A stretch of 64,000 nt of DNA from Mangifera indica (Eukaryota > Streptophyta > Magnoliopsida > Sapindales > Anacardiaceae): positions 18,497,584-18,561,583 of the forward strand of contig NC_058139.1 of NCBI RefSeq assembly GCF_011075055.1. Direction: 5' to 3'. A model generated the notes under the pieces. The model made no database searches. It was not told the DNA's origin and saw only the letters and a list, made by a program, of their open reading frames with translations. The translations under genes were made by a program, and so were the position numbers. Positions 46,577 to 58,059 of this stretch are shown here, piece after piece (position 1 is the first letter of the stretch; the number at the start of each line of letters is the position of its first letter).

Positions 46577-49140
46577 ATGGAAAAAACTACATTTAAGATT
46601 CGTTATAGAGGGCAATAGATTAAATGTGATGATAATGTGACAAGATATGTTAGTGGGAATGAGAGAGGGATGTGTTTTGACACAAGTGTTGATTTTGAAG
46701 GATTCAATGCGAAAATAAGTTATTGTCTAAGACTCAATTGAAGTCAGTCAAATGTGCATATATTTACCCTAGGTGATGTGGCCCCAATAGAGATTATAGA
46801 CGATGATAATCTAGAATTTTTGATGGTTGAAGCAAGAAGTTTACGAGGATTGACCAAACTTTATGTTACCGAGAGTCCAATTGATAAAAGAGACAATTAA
46901 CAAGCCAAAGATGTTCATGAGGAAGAAAGGAAGGATCATCCGACAAATTAGTGGGCATATTCGTAAAGTTTCGAGAAGTTTTATGAGAATTATGATGATG
47001 ATGATAATGATGATGACGTAGATGAAGATTATGAAATAGAGGGTAATGAGGATGATGATGATGATGAATTCTCGAGTTTGATGACATTTATGGTGTTTCG
47101 AGCCAAGACATTGGCAGAAATCAAAGTCATGCTTGTAATAAGGGGGTTGAACGTAGCATGAAATGTCATGGCTCTATAAATATTGGAATATATCAAAGTC
47201 ACATCTATAATCCAAATCCATTTTAATGGGTTCTTGAGTATGTTATTGATGTTAAGAATACAGGTATTAGTAATCGGACGACACAAAGGGGCAATCATTT
47301 ACAAGTGATGGGTTTTTATAATTCGAAGGTAGAATTGAAAGCATTATTTCAAACATATGCATTAGAGACAAGAATTCAATAGAAGGTCAATCACTCTGAT
47401 AATATATGATATGAACTTAAGTGCGTACATCTATAATGTAAATGTTGGGCACAAGCAATGAGAGAAAAAGATAGAAACTATTGAGTATTACGACGTATGG
47501 ATAGGACACACTTGTCCACAAGATCAAATATTGTCGCACCATAGACAAGTTAGTGTAGAGTCATTAGGGAATATACCTAAATCAATATTTGTGATTGATC
47601 ACATTTATCAACTGAAGGAAATTATTTCAGATATAGCAGACAAGTACAAAATCGATATTTTCTATACGAAAACATGACGTGTCAAAACATATGCACTAAA
47701 TGCATTACAAGGATTTCTCAAAAAGTCTTTCATGCTATTGTATGAGTATTGTCATAATTTAGAGCTTAAGAATCCAGGAACTGTGACACGTATTGATTTC
47801 GATCAGAAAAATAAGTTCAACTTTTTCTTCATGTGTATAGGTTGCTCAGTAAGAGAGTTTCAATAATTCTATGGTCCAGTAATATGATTGATGTTTCACA
47901 CTTAAAAAAAAAGTATCTTGGGTCTTTTTTCATTGCTATTGCAAATGATAATAATAATCAAATTTATCTACTCGTTTTTGGTATTGGGTATAGGAGGGAA
48001 TCAATACATGGATGCCCTTTTTGACATACCTATGAATGTACATTGGTGATTTGCTAGATTCGACCATTATTTTTTATTAGCATCATTCAATAATTACGTC
48101 GATGGCGAACGTAATACCTCATACTCGTCATAGGTTTTGTATTTACCATATAAAAGGTAACATGTGTACACAGTTCCAAAAAAACAAACATATTAAAGGA
48201 TTATTTTGGAAAACTACTAAAGCATATTACCTAAAGGACTTTCATGTTGCCATAAATAGAATTGTCTGAGTAAATCTTGCTACAACAGTCTATTTGACCG
48301 ACATTAGGTATAAAAAATGGGTATGTGCCTACTTTGGAGAATGGGGGTACAATATCATGACGACCAATATTATTGAGTCCTTCAATGCTCGGACACAAAC
48401 TGTTCACGTTTTGCCTGTCACCACATTAGTTGAGTTTTTTAGAAGTACAATGCAACATTGGTTTTTCAATAGATGAAACATGGCTAGTATGCACGACTAA
48501 AATTAGTTTGATGTTTCTTTTTTCATTGAGTTTATTAGTTGTTTTTTATAGGTCAGAGCTTTTATCCATTAACATCATGGGCTGAGGACAAGCTTAATGA
48601 ACATATGCTCAAATCTATCAATATAGTTGTTAAACAATCAACATGCAACAATACGAAATTTATGATTCAAGATAACAAGTGTTCATTGTGAATATTCTCT
48701 ACCGAACTTGTGGCTATGAAAAATTTTAACTTTCCCAAATTCCATGTGGACACATCACAGCTATTGCAAGATATATTAACTTCTCAGACTATATAGCACG
48801 GATCAGTGCATATTACTCAATGAAATATTTATAAAGGGTGTATAGAGAAGATATTAATCTACTAGGTGATCAATTAACTTGGGAACCATCAAATATGCCT
48901 ACGATTTATCCTTCAATGATGGAACAATAACGGTTTGATCATCTTTTTAGCCATCCAAAAAGACCTTTACAAAGAGAGAAAGTTTGATAATAAAATTGCA
49001 ATCGATGTCATCAACCTGACTATGATCGCTTGAATTGTTTGAGTCCAGCTCCGGTGCCAATGGTTGGCTTGTCCCGCACATCAAGTAACGAATGAGGATG
49101 AGATCATCGTAGTCACAGTGTAACCCATATGGTCGAATAG
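46577..49140 (+). pseudogene. MuDR-type MULE transposase relic, copy 2
   Basis: Begins MEKTTFKIRYRGQ and meets a stop at codon 14, as copy 1 does a little earlier. It continues GDVAPIEIIDDDNLEFLMVE (about 46774-46833), then an acidic D/E run (46990-47070). The catalytic-domain piece lies at about 47880-47980 (MIDVSHLKKKYLGSFF, then ANDNNNQIYLL). TTNIIESFNART is near 48361-48396. A decayed SWIM zinc finger is near 48705-48775, and a LGDQLTWEPSNMPTIYPSMM segment lies near 48862-48925. Many stops. It parallels copy 1 throughout, so both derive from one parent. Confidence 0.75.
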
Positions 49141-49394
49141 ATTATCATGGTTAATTTTTTTTTATTGTCTAATATTGTTATTTTACATGTATATAAATTG
49201 CATGTTTAATTTATCTATTGGGTTTTGTCCAAATTTTAACGTATTAATTTTTTATTTTCAGGTTTTTTCATGTACACGATGTCCAAATTTTAACCTGCAT
49301 TTTGACAATCTTATTGAATTTAATAAATACAACCAATTAAGTAAAGTCTAGGAACAAATAAACAAACCCTAAATACTTATTAAGGGCCCTTCCT

Positions 49395-52300
49395 TGGAAT
49401 ATGGTTGTGGTCACACACCTTTTTAGCCTCCTAGAATATTTAGATGTGAAGTTAAATGGATTATCTCAGGCTAGGTATTCTATAAACATAAGTAAAAAAA
49501 AAGGCCACAGTCTCCGCTTGCTATATCTTGTTTTGGCATGTCACGAATACACTTGTATTGTAGTGTTGGCGGAGTTTCTGGTGGTTGGATTCCCTTCGAT
49601 GTATAAAAATTACTTGCCTTCATTAGGTATGTTAGTATCTTATATGACATCATCAGTTTCTTCATTCTCTTTAAGCTAGTAGTATATTCGGTAAAGTCGT
49701 ATACATATAACTTCCAGTTATTAATATCCAATACATTGCACACCCAATGTTGGTTGTCGAAGTTGAGGGGAATGAATATCTGCCAACTAATAAAGAGAAA
49801 TAAGTACAATTACCGATAACTATAAACCCTAAATGACTTACATTTGTAAACCACCTTGTTCACATTATTTCAAGGCCGAAAGTATTCATTGGGTTGTATA
49901 TGCTAGACATCATTAATTTAATCTAAGAAAAACAAAGGTCACTCTATATTTGTACCTAAATGTTTGAACTCATTGTAGCACTGTAGGAGATGTGCAATGA
50001 ACTGGGTCGAAATAGTTATTCAATTACTATCTCAAAAAGATTTACAAAGTATTCTCATGAAATCTTTGATGTGTTGTGTACATAAATAAGTTAGACCATA
50101 AGTTAAAAGTGATAACCAGTATGAACGAAGACAAAAAAAAATGTTGCATACCGTATTTTCCAACTATTGCTTATGAGTTATAATTTGGGTTCACTGGTGT
50201 TTGCTTACATTGGTTGTCATTTTGTTTGGTATCCCGAGGAAGACATGTCGATTGTCATTATTTGAAGCACCATTGTACCATAATAAGAACTCTAATTAGT
50301 TCTCACCCAATTATAGTTCATAAGAAGATCCTCAAGTACAGACTGTTTGTTCTTTTACACTTTCATTAGATTTGTGAAAGGACTTAACAATTGTTTTTTT
50401 TTTTTTTGCAACACATATCTAAATGTCAATACTTTTTTGGTTGTCGATGGCTTCTCAACAGTTGCTGGTTTGTCTTTCTTTTGTTGTTGCACATTATCGT
50501 TCAATGAGTCATCCAACTGGAAAAAAACAATTGTGATTCTCATTATTCTATAACACAACTAACTGAAATAATAAAAAAAAAAAATGGATAATAACCTATA
50601 CTGATCCTGATACCTGAATATATGAATTTTCAAGTCTTGTAATTTTACACTTTTAATGAGGATTGGAGTTCCTGTATCTCCCTATGAAACATTGATGGGT
50701 GTTGCTATCATTACTCCTATATCTCCTCACGAAACATCGATACTTACTGTTGCTAATGCTCCTACATCTTCCCACAGAGCATCGATGTTTGCCCTTGCAT
50801 CTCTCCACAAATCATCGATGCATGTTTTTCTCACTTGATGTGCATCATCACAGTATGTTGGTTAAGTTATTGATACATCTAAGAGTTAATGACTCATCCA
50901 TGCTTTGTTAAGAACTATTGAAGACAGTCCTACGATACACCATTGTACGAAAGTCCCGTGAATTGAGTATCTTATAGGGAAGGCCTTCTAATACTCTCGA
51001 AGATAGGAGATGCGAGAGTAGACATTCGTGGAGGGGATACACGTATATTATGAGAAGTCTTATGTGACTTTTAGGGGTATGCGATATAGGAGGATGACAC
51101 CCGTGGATAGGATGCTTGACCAATACGAGAAGTGCCAAGAACAACGAGTCAGGAACCTCATGATAAAGATATCCGTATAGAAGTAGTAGAGACTTGAAGG
51201 CTGACCACATAGGCAGGGAAAACCTATACCAAAGGGATGTCATAGGGACATAGGGGACTTGAGACCTAACAATTAAGGACCACGAAGACCTTTTGGAGGT
51301 TGCTTGAAAGGTAGCATGACACATTGAAAGGGTAGCATCATTATTGTTTGAATTTGTAAACTCATCATCTGATGATGCCTGTGGTGCTTATTCTCTCATA
51401 AACTCTAGAGACCGTATATACCACTCAAAGTTGTGCTTAGTCTTAGTTGGATACAATGCAGTTGTAATCCCCTCCTGTAACACAAAGGAAATTTATAAAT
51501 ATTAATGAAATGATAAAATATAAATCTACCAATGAGCAACTTACCAGAGGAGCGTCCTAAAGTATCGATATGTCATCCCAAGTCAGTAGTACGATTATTT
51601 TCCATTTCAGGATATAGGAGACTTGATCATTTACTTACAGACAAACATAAGATGATAGATTTTAAATTGTCTCATAAATCCAATACTATATAATGTACAA
51701 CATTTATGGTTATTAATTATAATCGTCAGTATGAATGTTAACTTCATCCATTATGTGATATTAACCTGGAAAGTAATTGGGTATTCCAAAATATTGTAGC
51801 TAAGCATTGGGAGCCGACTCATATAGGGCAGATAATGTTGTACACAATATTGATATTTGTTATGCATACCCTTCTACATTGATTCAAACTATTCTATTCT
51901 ATGTCACCCTCCCCCATAGGTACTGACTAAATGCATCTAAATTATTAGGTAAATTCAAAAAACAATCGAGTATTTTTGTTCGGTTATCCTCCCTTAATAG
52001 TCTTATAAACGCAAAAAACAAGACTGCGAAGTTTACAGTGTCATCATCATTGTCTCCTTAAATGTGATCACTAACTGTTTGCTCGATATCCTCATGGTAT
52101 AACAACTTGTTAATACCCAGAAAGTATTCCTCTCTTCATTGAGATGTCTTCATACAATCAACGTAGTTGAACACCTCTGTGTCCTCCCCGAATATCAAAC
52201 CAGTGATTGGCGTAAACTTAATAGGGTTAAATCAAAACTCAAGACCATTTAATCTGAACCGCATTTCTCTCACTAGCTCCTTAGGTTAATCATACAAAGT

Positions 52301-52490
52301 AACATCGCATGTATCAAAACGACACTAAACCTTAACTCTACCAAATCTAATAAGTATTCAAAATAAGTTGTTAGAAAAATAGCACTCTGACTAAGCATTA
52401 GTTTATTTCTAATTATAGTCATGATGTTCATATTTTTCTGAAGCGACATATGCACTCGGAATCCATATGCATCATGAAATTTGTACGCCC
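49395..52490 (-). pseudogene. Ulp1-like protease gene relic, MULE copy 2
   Basis: Minus strand. The C-terminal catalytic part is open for 109 codons (49809-49480): QHWVCNVLDINNWKLYVYD gives the His and Asp region, and SGDCGLFF the cysteine region of family C48 (Ulp1/SENP). Upstream, near 52270-52150, the segment LNGLEF, then FNPIKFTPITGLIFGED, resembles the DUF1985 domain that precedes Ulp1 in plant transposon proteins. Lysine-rich pieces lie at 50558-50355. Frames are broken between these blocks, and introns may account for some gaps. In KI-MULEs such a gene travels with the transposase; its role is unproven. Confidence 0.65.
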
Positions 52491-53431
52491 CCTCCTGGTA
52501 GTTGATTGCAAATGCTTGAAAAATATATTAATTCGTTTATTATATTAATAAAAAGATTAATCAAAGATAATTATTTTTAATCAAAGATTAATCAAACAAA
52601 TTAGATTATCATTAAATTCATATGGTTGGCGTCAACTTCATTTTAAAGTTATATTTTGAAATAGATTTTTTTATGACATATAAACTATATATAAAAACTG
52701 TTAAATTTGATGTGAAATTCCATTTATCTTTCTAGTGAGTATTCCTAATATTTTCAGTAATTAATTATAGCACTAGTTTAGATTACTATACTTGAGTTTT
52801 AAATGTCATTTCAACTATGTTAATTTAAAAAATTTAAAACTCAATCCCCTATACTTAATAATTTTCAATCACCAGTATACATAACATAAATTCTACTCAA
52901 CTAACAAGCTTGAGTAACATTTTTTTAAAAAATGGATAGGTGAGATGTAAAAAAATTGAATAAAAACAAATTACTTTATTTTCATTTTCTTTTATTAACT
53001 TGATTTTATTTTAGTAATATATGCCCAATATTGTTTTTTTTCCATTGCTTTGATTCTTGTTTAATGGATACTGGAATTCATATTGAAAATAATAATAATA
53101 AGAAATCTAGAAATTAGAAAATTGTAAGAGTTCCCTTTTTCGAATTGATTGGAATCAACAAAAAGAAAATAGATAAAGCAAAGAAATCGAAGCAGTGGTT
53201 TGTGGCAGAAAAGGTTGGCGACAACGCCTAACCCAACAACAAATTTCGATTTTAATTAGCTTGAATTCAAATTAAACAATATATTTATCCAAATCAAATT
53301 GAGATTTACATTAAATTACCTAATTTGTAATTTACATTGAATTATTTAATTGAATTCGGATTTAAATAAATTTGGTATGATATAATTATACTTCCGTTTT
53401 TTAAAAGAAATCTCACCTGTCGTTTTGCCAT

Positions 53432-53746
53432 TACATTGCCACAATCCATTATCGATGAAGCTGTTCACTAATTTTTTTCGTGCATAGGAAAGCAATCCGA
53501 TGATCTATATTATATATGTTTAATACTCTTATGTTATATATTGTATGATCTTCATAGGAAAGCAAACAAATACTTTTGTGAAAAATATTTGCAAAAGGAT
53601 GCACATATGTACTTTCACGTGAATGAAAAAATGGAAGCAAAGAAGCAATATTCCTTGTATGCAATACTCTCTGCAAGATATGCAAATATTTTTTGCTTCT
53701 TATCTTTGCATATATTTTATATTAGTGTATTTATTTCTCCCTCATC
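53432..53746. other. Intergenic, nothing recognised
   Basis: AT-rich, with short overlapping frames on both strands and no motif. Confidence 0.4.
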
Positions 53747-53849
53747 TAAAGTTAGATTTGAATCGAGTTTATTCGAGTTCGGCTTAAACTCGAGCTCTAC
53801 TATACGTAAACCTTGAGCTCGAGTTTGGCTCTGCTCAAATCTAACCCTA
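53747..53849. mobile_element. Short hAT-type MITE
   Basis: 103 bp with inverted ends TAAAGTTAGATTTGA and CAAATCTAACCCTA and inner inverted AACTCGAGCTC/GAGCTCGAGTT arms. It belongs to the same family as 28075-28345. Flanks CCCTCATC and CCCTTGTC are a degraded 8-bp duplication (6 of 8). Confidence 0.65.
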
Positions 53850-54769
53850 CCCTTGTCTTCACTCTCTCTTCCTCTATATTCATTGTCTATGTGTTAAAGT
53901 TCAGTACTGGGCACTCTGCATTGAAGTAAGTTGGTGGCTAAATAAAGGCCAATATGACATAACTAAGGCCACTTCCATTTCTCAAATCTATGAACTGCAT
54001 CATTCAAAATTGAATGTACCAGATCATCTTGTTCTTAAGCTTAACATGTTCATCATCACTAGGCCTGAATACTTTCATTACATGAGAATTTTATATGTTT
54101 TCTGTAAAAAATTGCAGTGTATGAGGTGTTTGAACACATGGCGTATTATGGGATATTATATAAAATAGTAAAAATATTTAAAATGTAAAATGTACGATAT
54201 AAATATATATATATGGACCAAATTAAGGCAAAGAATTCAATATCCTTTAATTTTTGTGTGAAAGAGTCCAATCTATTGAGCAAATCAACAACACTTTCTA
54301 CACTCAGTATAAAGACAAAATACATGAAAGGCAGATGGGTTTGTTCTGACTCAAACAAAAACTTTCATTATGAAACTCATCTCCTAAAAATTTTCATATC
54401 AAGAAGCATATAGAAATTCGCTTAACAGCTAAGGCAGAGACTCCCAAAGTAAGTACAAATGAAAGCAAGAATTCAATCCTCCCTTAAATTCTTGCTTTCA
54501 CATTTCAAAATTAAAATACATCAGTAAACGTATCAATTTAAATGATATAAAAAAAATCAATGAGATTTATATAATATATATAAAAGAGTCAACATTTTAG
54601 TGCCAAACTATGACCTGCCACGTCAATGGCCAACAACCTCCGGACAAGTACACTCCTAGGATTCCAACAACCCTAGAATGTTTTCATTTCAACTAAATAA
54701 ATATCCACCACGTGCCTTTCCACCGTAGACACTAAGTCGCTGTCGAGTCAACGGAGTCTGTCGAGGCGC
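53850..54769. other. Intergenic, 3' side of the ATL gene
   Basis: No gene recognised. A perfect 13-bp hairpin, GAAAGCAAGAATT (54461-54473) with its complement at 54487-54499, lies about 270 bases beyond the stop of the minus-strand ATL gene. The function is unknown; it could be a small foldback element. Confidence 0.4.
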
Positions 54770-55645
54770 CTACTCTCTACCTCGCTCGATATCGAACTCA
54801 GTTACAGTCCCACCACAGCTTGGGGAATTCCCCGAAGGAGATAAATTCCTACTTCTTTCTCTGCTTAGAATCCTCTTAAACGACAACATACGACTCACTG
54901 GAGATCGAAACGACGACTGAATCTGACTCTGACTCTGACTAGACAGTGAGTCACACCCAGTTGATTCGGTCTCAAAACCTTCGTTATAATTCCTCGTCGG
55001 AACCTCTATAGACACATTTACAACTTCCCTCGGCTTCCCCTTATCTTCAAACGATGACGTTCCCATCAGCTCATACTCGTGCTGACATGCCTCACATAAC
55101 CCGGAACTTGAACCCGGCTCAGTCACTGAAACAACCGCATGAATTGGGTTTTCGGGCTCAGTCGTACATGGCTCCACAGGGGACCGACACAGAGGACAAG
55201 TGGAGTGAGAGTGGAACCACATGTCAATACACTCAGTATGAAAACTATGATTACACCTGGGTAATACCCGACCCGATTCATTCTCTTCAAATTCACACAA
55301 ACAAACGGCGCAATCCAAAGACTCGGAATGGGTATTGGAGGTGTAGACGAAAACAGGGAGCGATTCCAAGACAGCAGCATCGAGACCGCGCGCGGCGTTG
55401 ACGATGGGATTGGAGTTGGCGGGGTCAACATAGAAAACAAGATTAGTGCGCCGCCGGTAGCGGTTTCGGCGGATTTGGCGGCGACGCGCATTGTGTAGGT
55501 AGCAGCGAGAGTAGAGGTGTAGACAGACCATTAAAATAACAACGAAGAATAAAATAACGATGCCGCTGAGCATGATTTCGCCACTGAGGGCGTAGGATTT
55601 ATCGGACTCGGGTAAATTGGGGTGATCACTGAAGTCGTTGTTCAT
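54770..55645 (-). CDS. ATL-family RING-H2 E3 ubiquitin ligase
   Basis: Single-exon, 291 residues, typical of ATL genes. One membrane-spanning segment lies at about 24-46, followed by a basic stretch (RRRQIRRNRYRRR). The family GLD motif is at 87-89. A RING-H2 domain covers 112-153 with ligands C112, C115, C131, H133, H136, C139, C150 and C153, and the family IDMWFHSHSTCPLC segment (the usual WL is WF here). The C terminus has an SRMLSFKRILSRERS-type basic block found in ATL2/3-like proteins. It would transfer ubiquitin from an E2 to membrane-proximal targets; many ATLs respond to elicitors, but nothing in this sequence shows its target. The Met at 55645 gives a short extracytosolic N terminus, as expected. 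All zinc ligands are present, so it should be functional. Confidence 0.95.
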   Translation of the reverse strand: MNNDFSDHPNLPESDKSYALSGEIMLSGIVILFFVVILMVCLHLYSRCYLHNARRRQIRRNRYRRRTNLVFYVDPANSNPIVNAARGLDAAVLESLPVFVYTSNTHSESLDCAVCLCEFEENESGRVLPRCNHSFHTECIDMWFHSHSTCPLCRSPVEPCTTEPENPIHAVVSVTEPGSSSGLCEACQHEYELMGTSSFEDKGKPREVVNVSIEVPTRNYNEGFETESTGCDSLSSQSQSQIQSSFRSPVSRMLSFKRILSRERSRNLSPSGNSPSCGGTVTEFDIERGRE

Positions 55646-55966
55646 TTTGGCTTTGGTAGTTGGCTCCTATGAGGAGAAACTTGAAAGAAGTAAAGAGAGT
55701 GAGGTTTAAGAAAATTAATGGAATGGGGGGTGGCGGAGGATTCTGGGAGAAATAAAGAAGGGGTTTTAAAAGAAAGGGAAGGACGAGGAAAGTTCTTGAG
55801 GGTTTCTTTACAATTAAGCGACTTTGGTTCCCACCTGCTCCGCAGTTTCTATTCCATCATAACGGACGCCAGACTTGACGCGGGATTTTTCCATTTCTTT
55901 ATTTACCCTTCCTCTATTTGTTAATTCGCAATTAATGATAATTAATTTATAGGATAATAAATTAAA
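55646..55966. other. ATL promoter and leader region
   Basis: Upstream of the minus-strand ATL start. The CT-rich (minus-strand) sequence at 55650-55780 is likely the 5' leader. No regulatory motif could be singled out. Confidence 0.4.
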
Positions 55967-57136
55967 AGCCAAAGGACTATGGCCCACCCAAGTTTTAGAG
56001 CATTATCAAAATCATATAAATGACAAATGAAAAATCTAAACATCTATCTATAGGTTAATTATAATTAAAATTTTTAATTAAAGATAAAGGTAAAATCGTT
56101 ATTTTATCTCTAAACACTAAAAAATTTATATCATTTCACTATATTCTTAAAGTTTGAAAAGTTTAGATTTCATCCATAAGGTTTGTTTCCTTTCTCTGGT
56201 CACCACCATTTTCAATTGACAATTAATACTTTCCACCCATCTTCCAAATCTACCCATGAAAGACAACAAAGGATAGTCATCCACCACAATGTCACGTTTG
56301 GACGACGTAACAAAAGACAATAAAGTGTCATCCTTCGTTAGAGAAAACTATCGCTTCTTCTCGATAACTAGTCAGATTTTTTAAGTTATTGAGGATGAAA
56401 CTTGGAAAGTAGGAAAAATGAATTTTTCAAAATTTAATTATAAGAGAAAATAGTTAGTTTTCTAAATTAAGGGGGAAATGATAAAATTTTTAGGGGGCGT
56501 TTGGTTTAGGTAATGTTTTATTACCAAAATAAAAAGATTACCTTGAAGATAGATTACTTAAAAGATTACTGGGTATAAATGATTACTATGTTTGATAAAA
56601 TTTGATAGGTATAAATAATTATTGTGTTTTGTTAAAGGTAATAAAAGATTACTAGTAAATTATTTTACTTAAATACCCTTGAATATAATTATTTTTAAAT
56701 ATTTTTTATATTATTTGTCATATTAATTAAAAATAAATTTATTTTTATATCAAAAAATTAATAAATAATAATATAATTATAATAAACTCAAGATTATCTC
56801 AGTAATCTTTAAATACCTAAGGTGAAGGTGGTAATCAGACTGCCACCTATATTACCTGTCACGTCAGCATTGGTAATAGAAGATTACTGTAATCTTTTAT
56901 TACTGACAAACCAAACAAAAGAATAAAAGATAGATTACCAAGGTAATCTTAAAATCTCTCAACTAAACGCCCCCTTAAGGTTTTATGGTTTAAAGGTAAG
57001 ATGGTGATTTTATCCTTACCTCAAAATAAAAATTTTAATAACAATTAACTCATGAATAGATGTTTGTATTTTTCATCTATCGTAGGTATATTTTTTATAT
57101 TGGACTAAAACTTGGGTGGAAACTTGTCCTTTTCCT
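55967..57136. mobile_element. Mutator-type MITE, copy d, with nested Tourist
   Basis: The left end AGCCAAAGGACTATGG is matched by the right end CTTGTCCTTTTCCT, with CACCCAAGTTTTAG/CTAAAACTTGGGTG inside. A perfect 9-bp duplication TAAATTAAA flanks it (55958-55966, 57137-57145), the hallmark of Mutator-superfamily insertion. Without the Tourist element inside (56493-56974 plus its duplication), it is about 685 bp, close to the 672 bp of copy b. The unique middle (about 56180-56410) is GC-richer, and its origin is unknown. Confidence 0.85.
56493..56974. mobile_element. Tourist (PIF/Harbinger) MITE, complete
   Basis: 482 bp with ends GGGGGCGTTTGGTTTAGG and CTAAACGCCCCC, flanked by TTA on both sides (56490-56492, 56975-56977), the 3-bp target of PIF/Harbinger transposases. 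It sits inside the Mutator-type MITE, so it arrived later. A relative is at 58060-59386. Confidence 0.85.
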
Positions 57137-57145
57137 TAAATTAAA

Positions 57146-58059
57146 TTATCTTAACTAGAGACTTATTAGAATTTACCTAACAAATATTTATTTTATTTCG
57201 TTTGATGTATTATATAACAATGAAAAAAAAAAGTCTTGTACCATTAAGTTGACGTGAAAAATAATTTAAAAAGTACTATAATTATTATATTTATTTTAGG
57301 TATGAACAAATTATAAATTAATATTAGTTTTGGTACCATTTTACTTTTAATATATATGGTTTTATATGTTAATGATATTTAAGTAAAATAATACCGTTGT
57401 ATTCTTTTATTTCTATTAATCAAACATAATAAACATTTATATATTTCAATGTACTTAAATATAGTATTATTTATTTATATTAATATAATGTATCTTTGTA
57501 AATTGTAGTAATTTTCTAGTTTTGGTAATAAAATATTACCAAATTCAAACACGTACTAAAAATTATAAGGATATAGCTATTAGAATAGGGATTAATAATT
57601 TTATCCATATGTATAAAGGAGATATATAACAAATACAATCATATTCAACTCATGAACTACATGTAGGTTGCGAAATTCTAGTGAAAAAAACTCATTTTTC
57701 AAATTAAAACTTATTATAAATGAGTTTAAAAATTATTATATAGAGTTAAATGATATATTTTAGAGTTTGAAATTGATTTTCACATGCTTATGGTTAAAAA
57801 ATTGTATTTTACATTTGAGGTATGAATTTTAGAATTTCAATGGTTGAATATTGTGTGTGTGTGTGTGTTTTTTTTAATGGGAAATTGCTTTAATATTAAC
57901 AAAATTTTGATTCAAGAATAATTACAATGTGATTTTGACAAATAGAAGTAGATTTAACATAAAATAGTGATAACGTCATCGGTAGGTGTGATTATACCCA
58001 TTGAGTGAATCACGTCCATTAACACTATTCATCAGAGAGGAAATGTAATTTTCCAATAA
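57146..58059. other. AT-rich spacer
   Basis: No gene. A short GT microsatellite (about 8 units) lies at 57852-57867. Nothing else was recognised. Confidence 0.45.

Larger units (their letters stand above)
45640..53431 (+). mobile_element. Ulp1-bearing MULE (Kaonashi-like), copy 2
   Basis: The longer of two related elements, in the opposite orientation to copy 1. The plus-strand MULE transposase relic (46577-49140) faces a minus-strand Ulp1-like gene (about 49395-52490). The left 150 bp (GTTGCAAAGATTTCACA near 45672, TCTTGATTCAAGC near 45715) matches inverted 39650-39770. The right end (53370-53430; GGAAGTATAA and ACAGGTGAGA read on the minus strand) matches 34975-35025. Ends within the element do not match each other. 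Borders are estimated from where similarity to copy 1 stops. Confidence 0.7.

Noticed and set aside
50908..51324. 138-codon open frame on the minus strand inside MULE copy 2
   Set aside because: Despite its length it shows no domain, sits within decayed transposon DNA, and its composition does not match the neighbouring Ulp1-like pieces.
54461..54499. 13-bp perfect hairpin as a transcription terminator
   Set aside because: Plant Pol II genes do not use hairpin terminators and there is no T-run after it; I record it only as a small inverted repeat.
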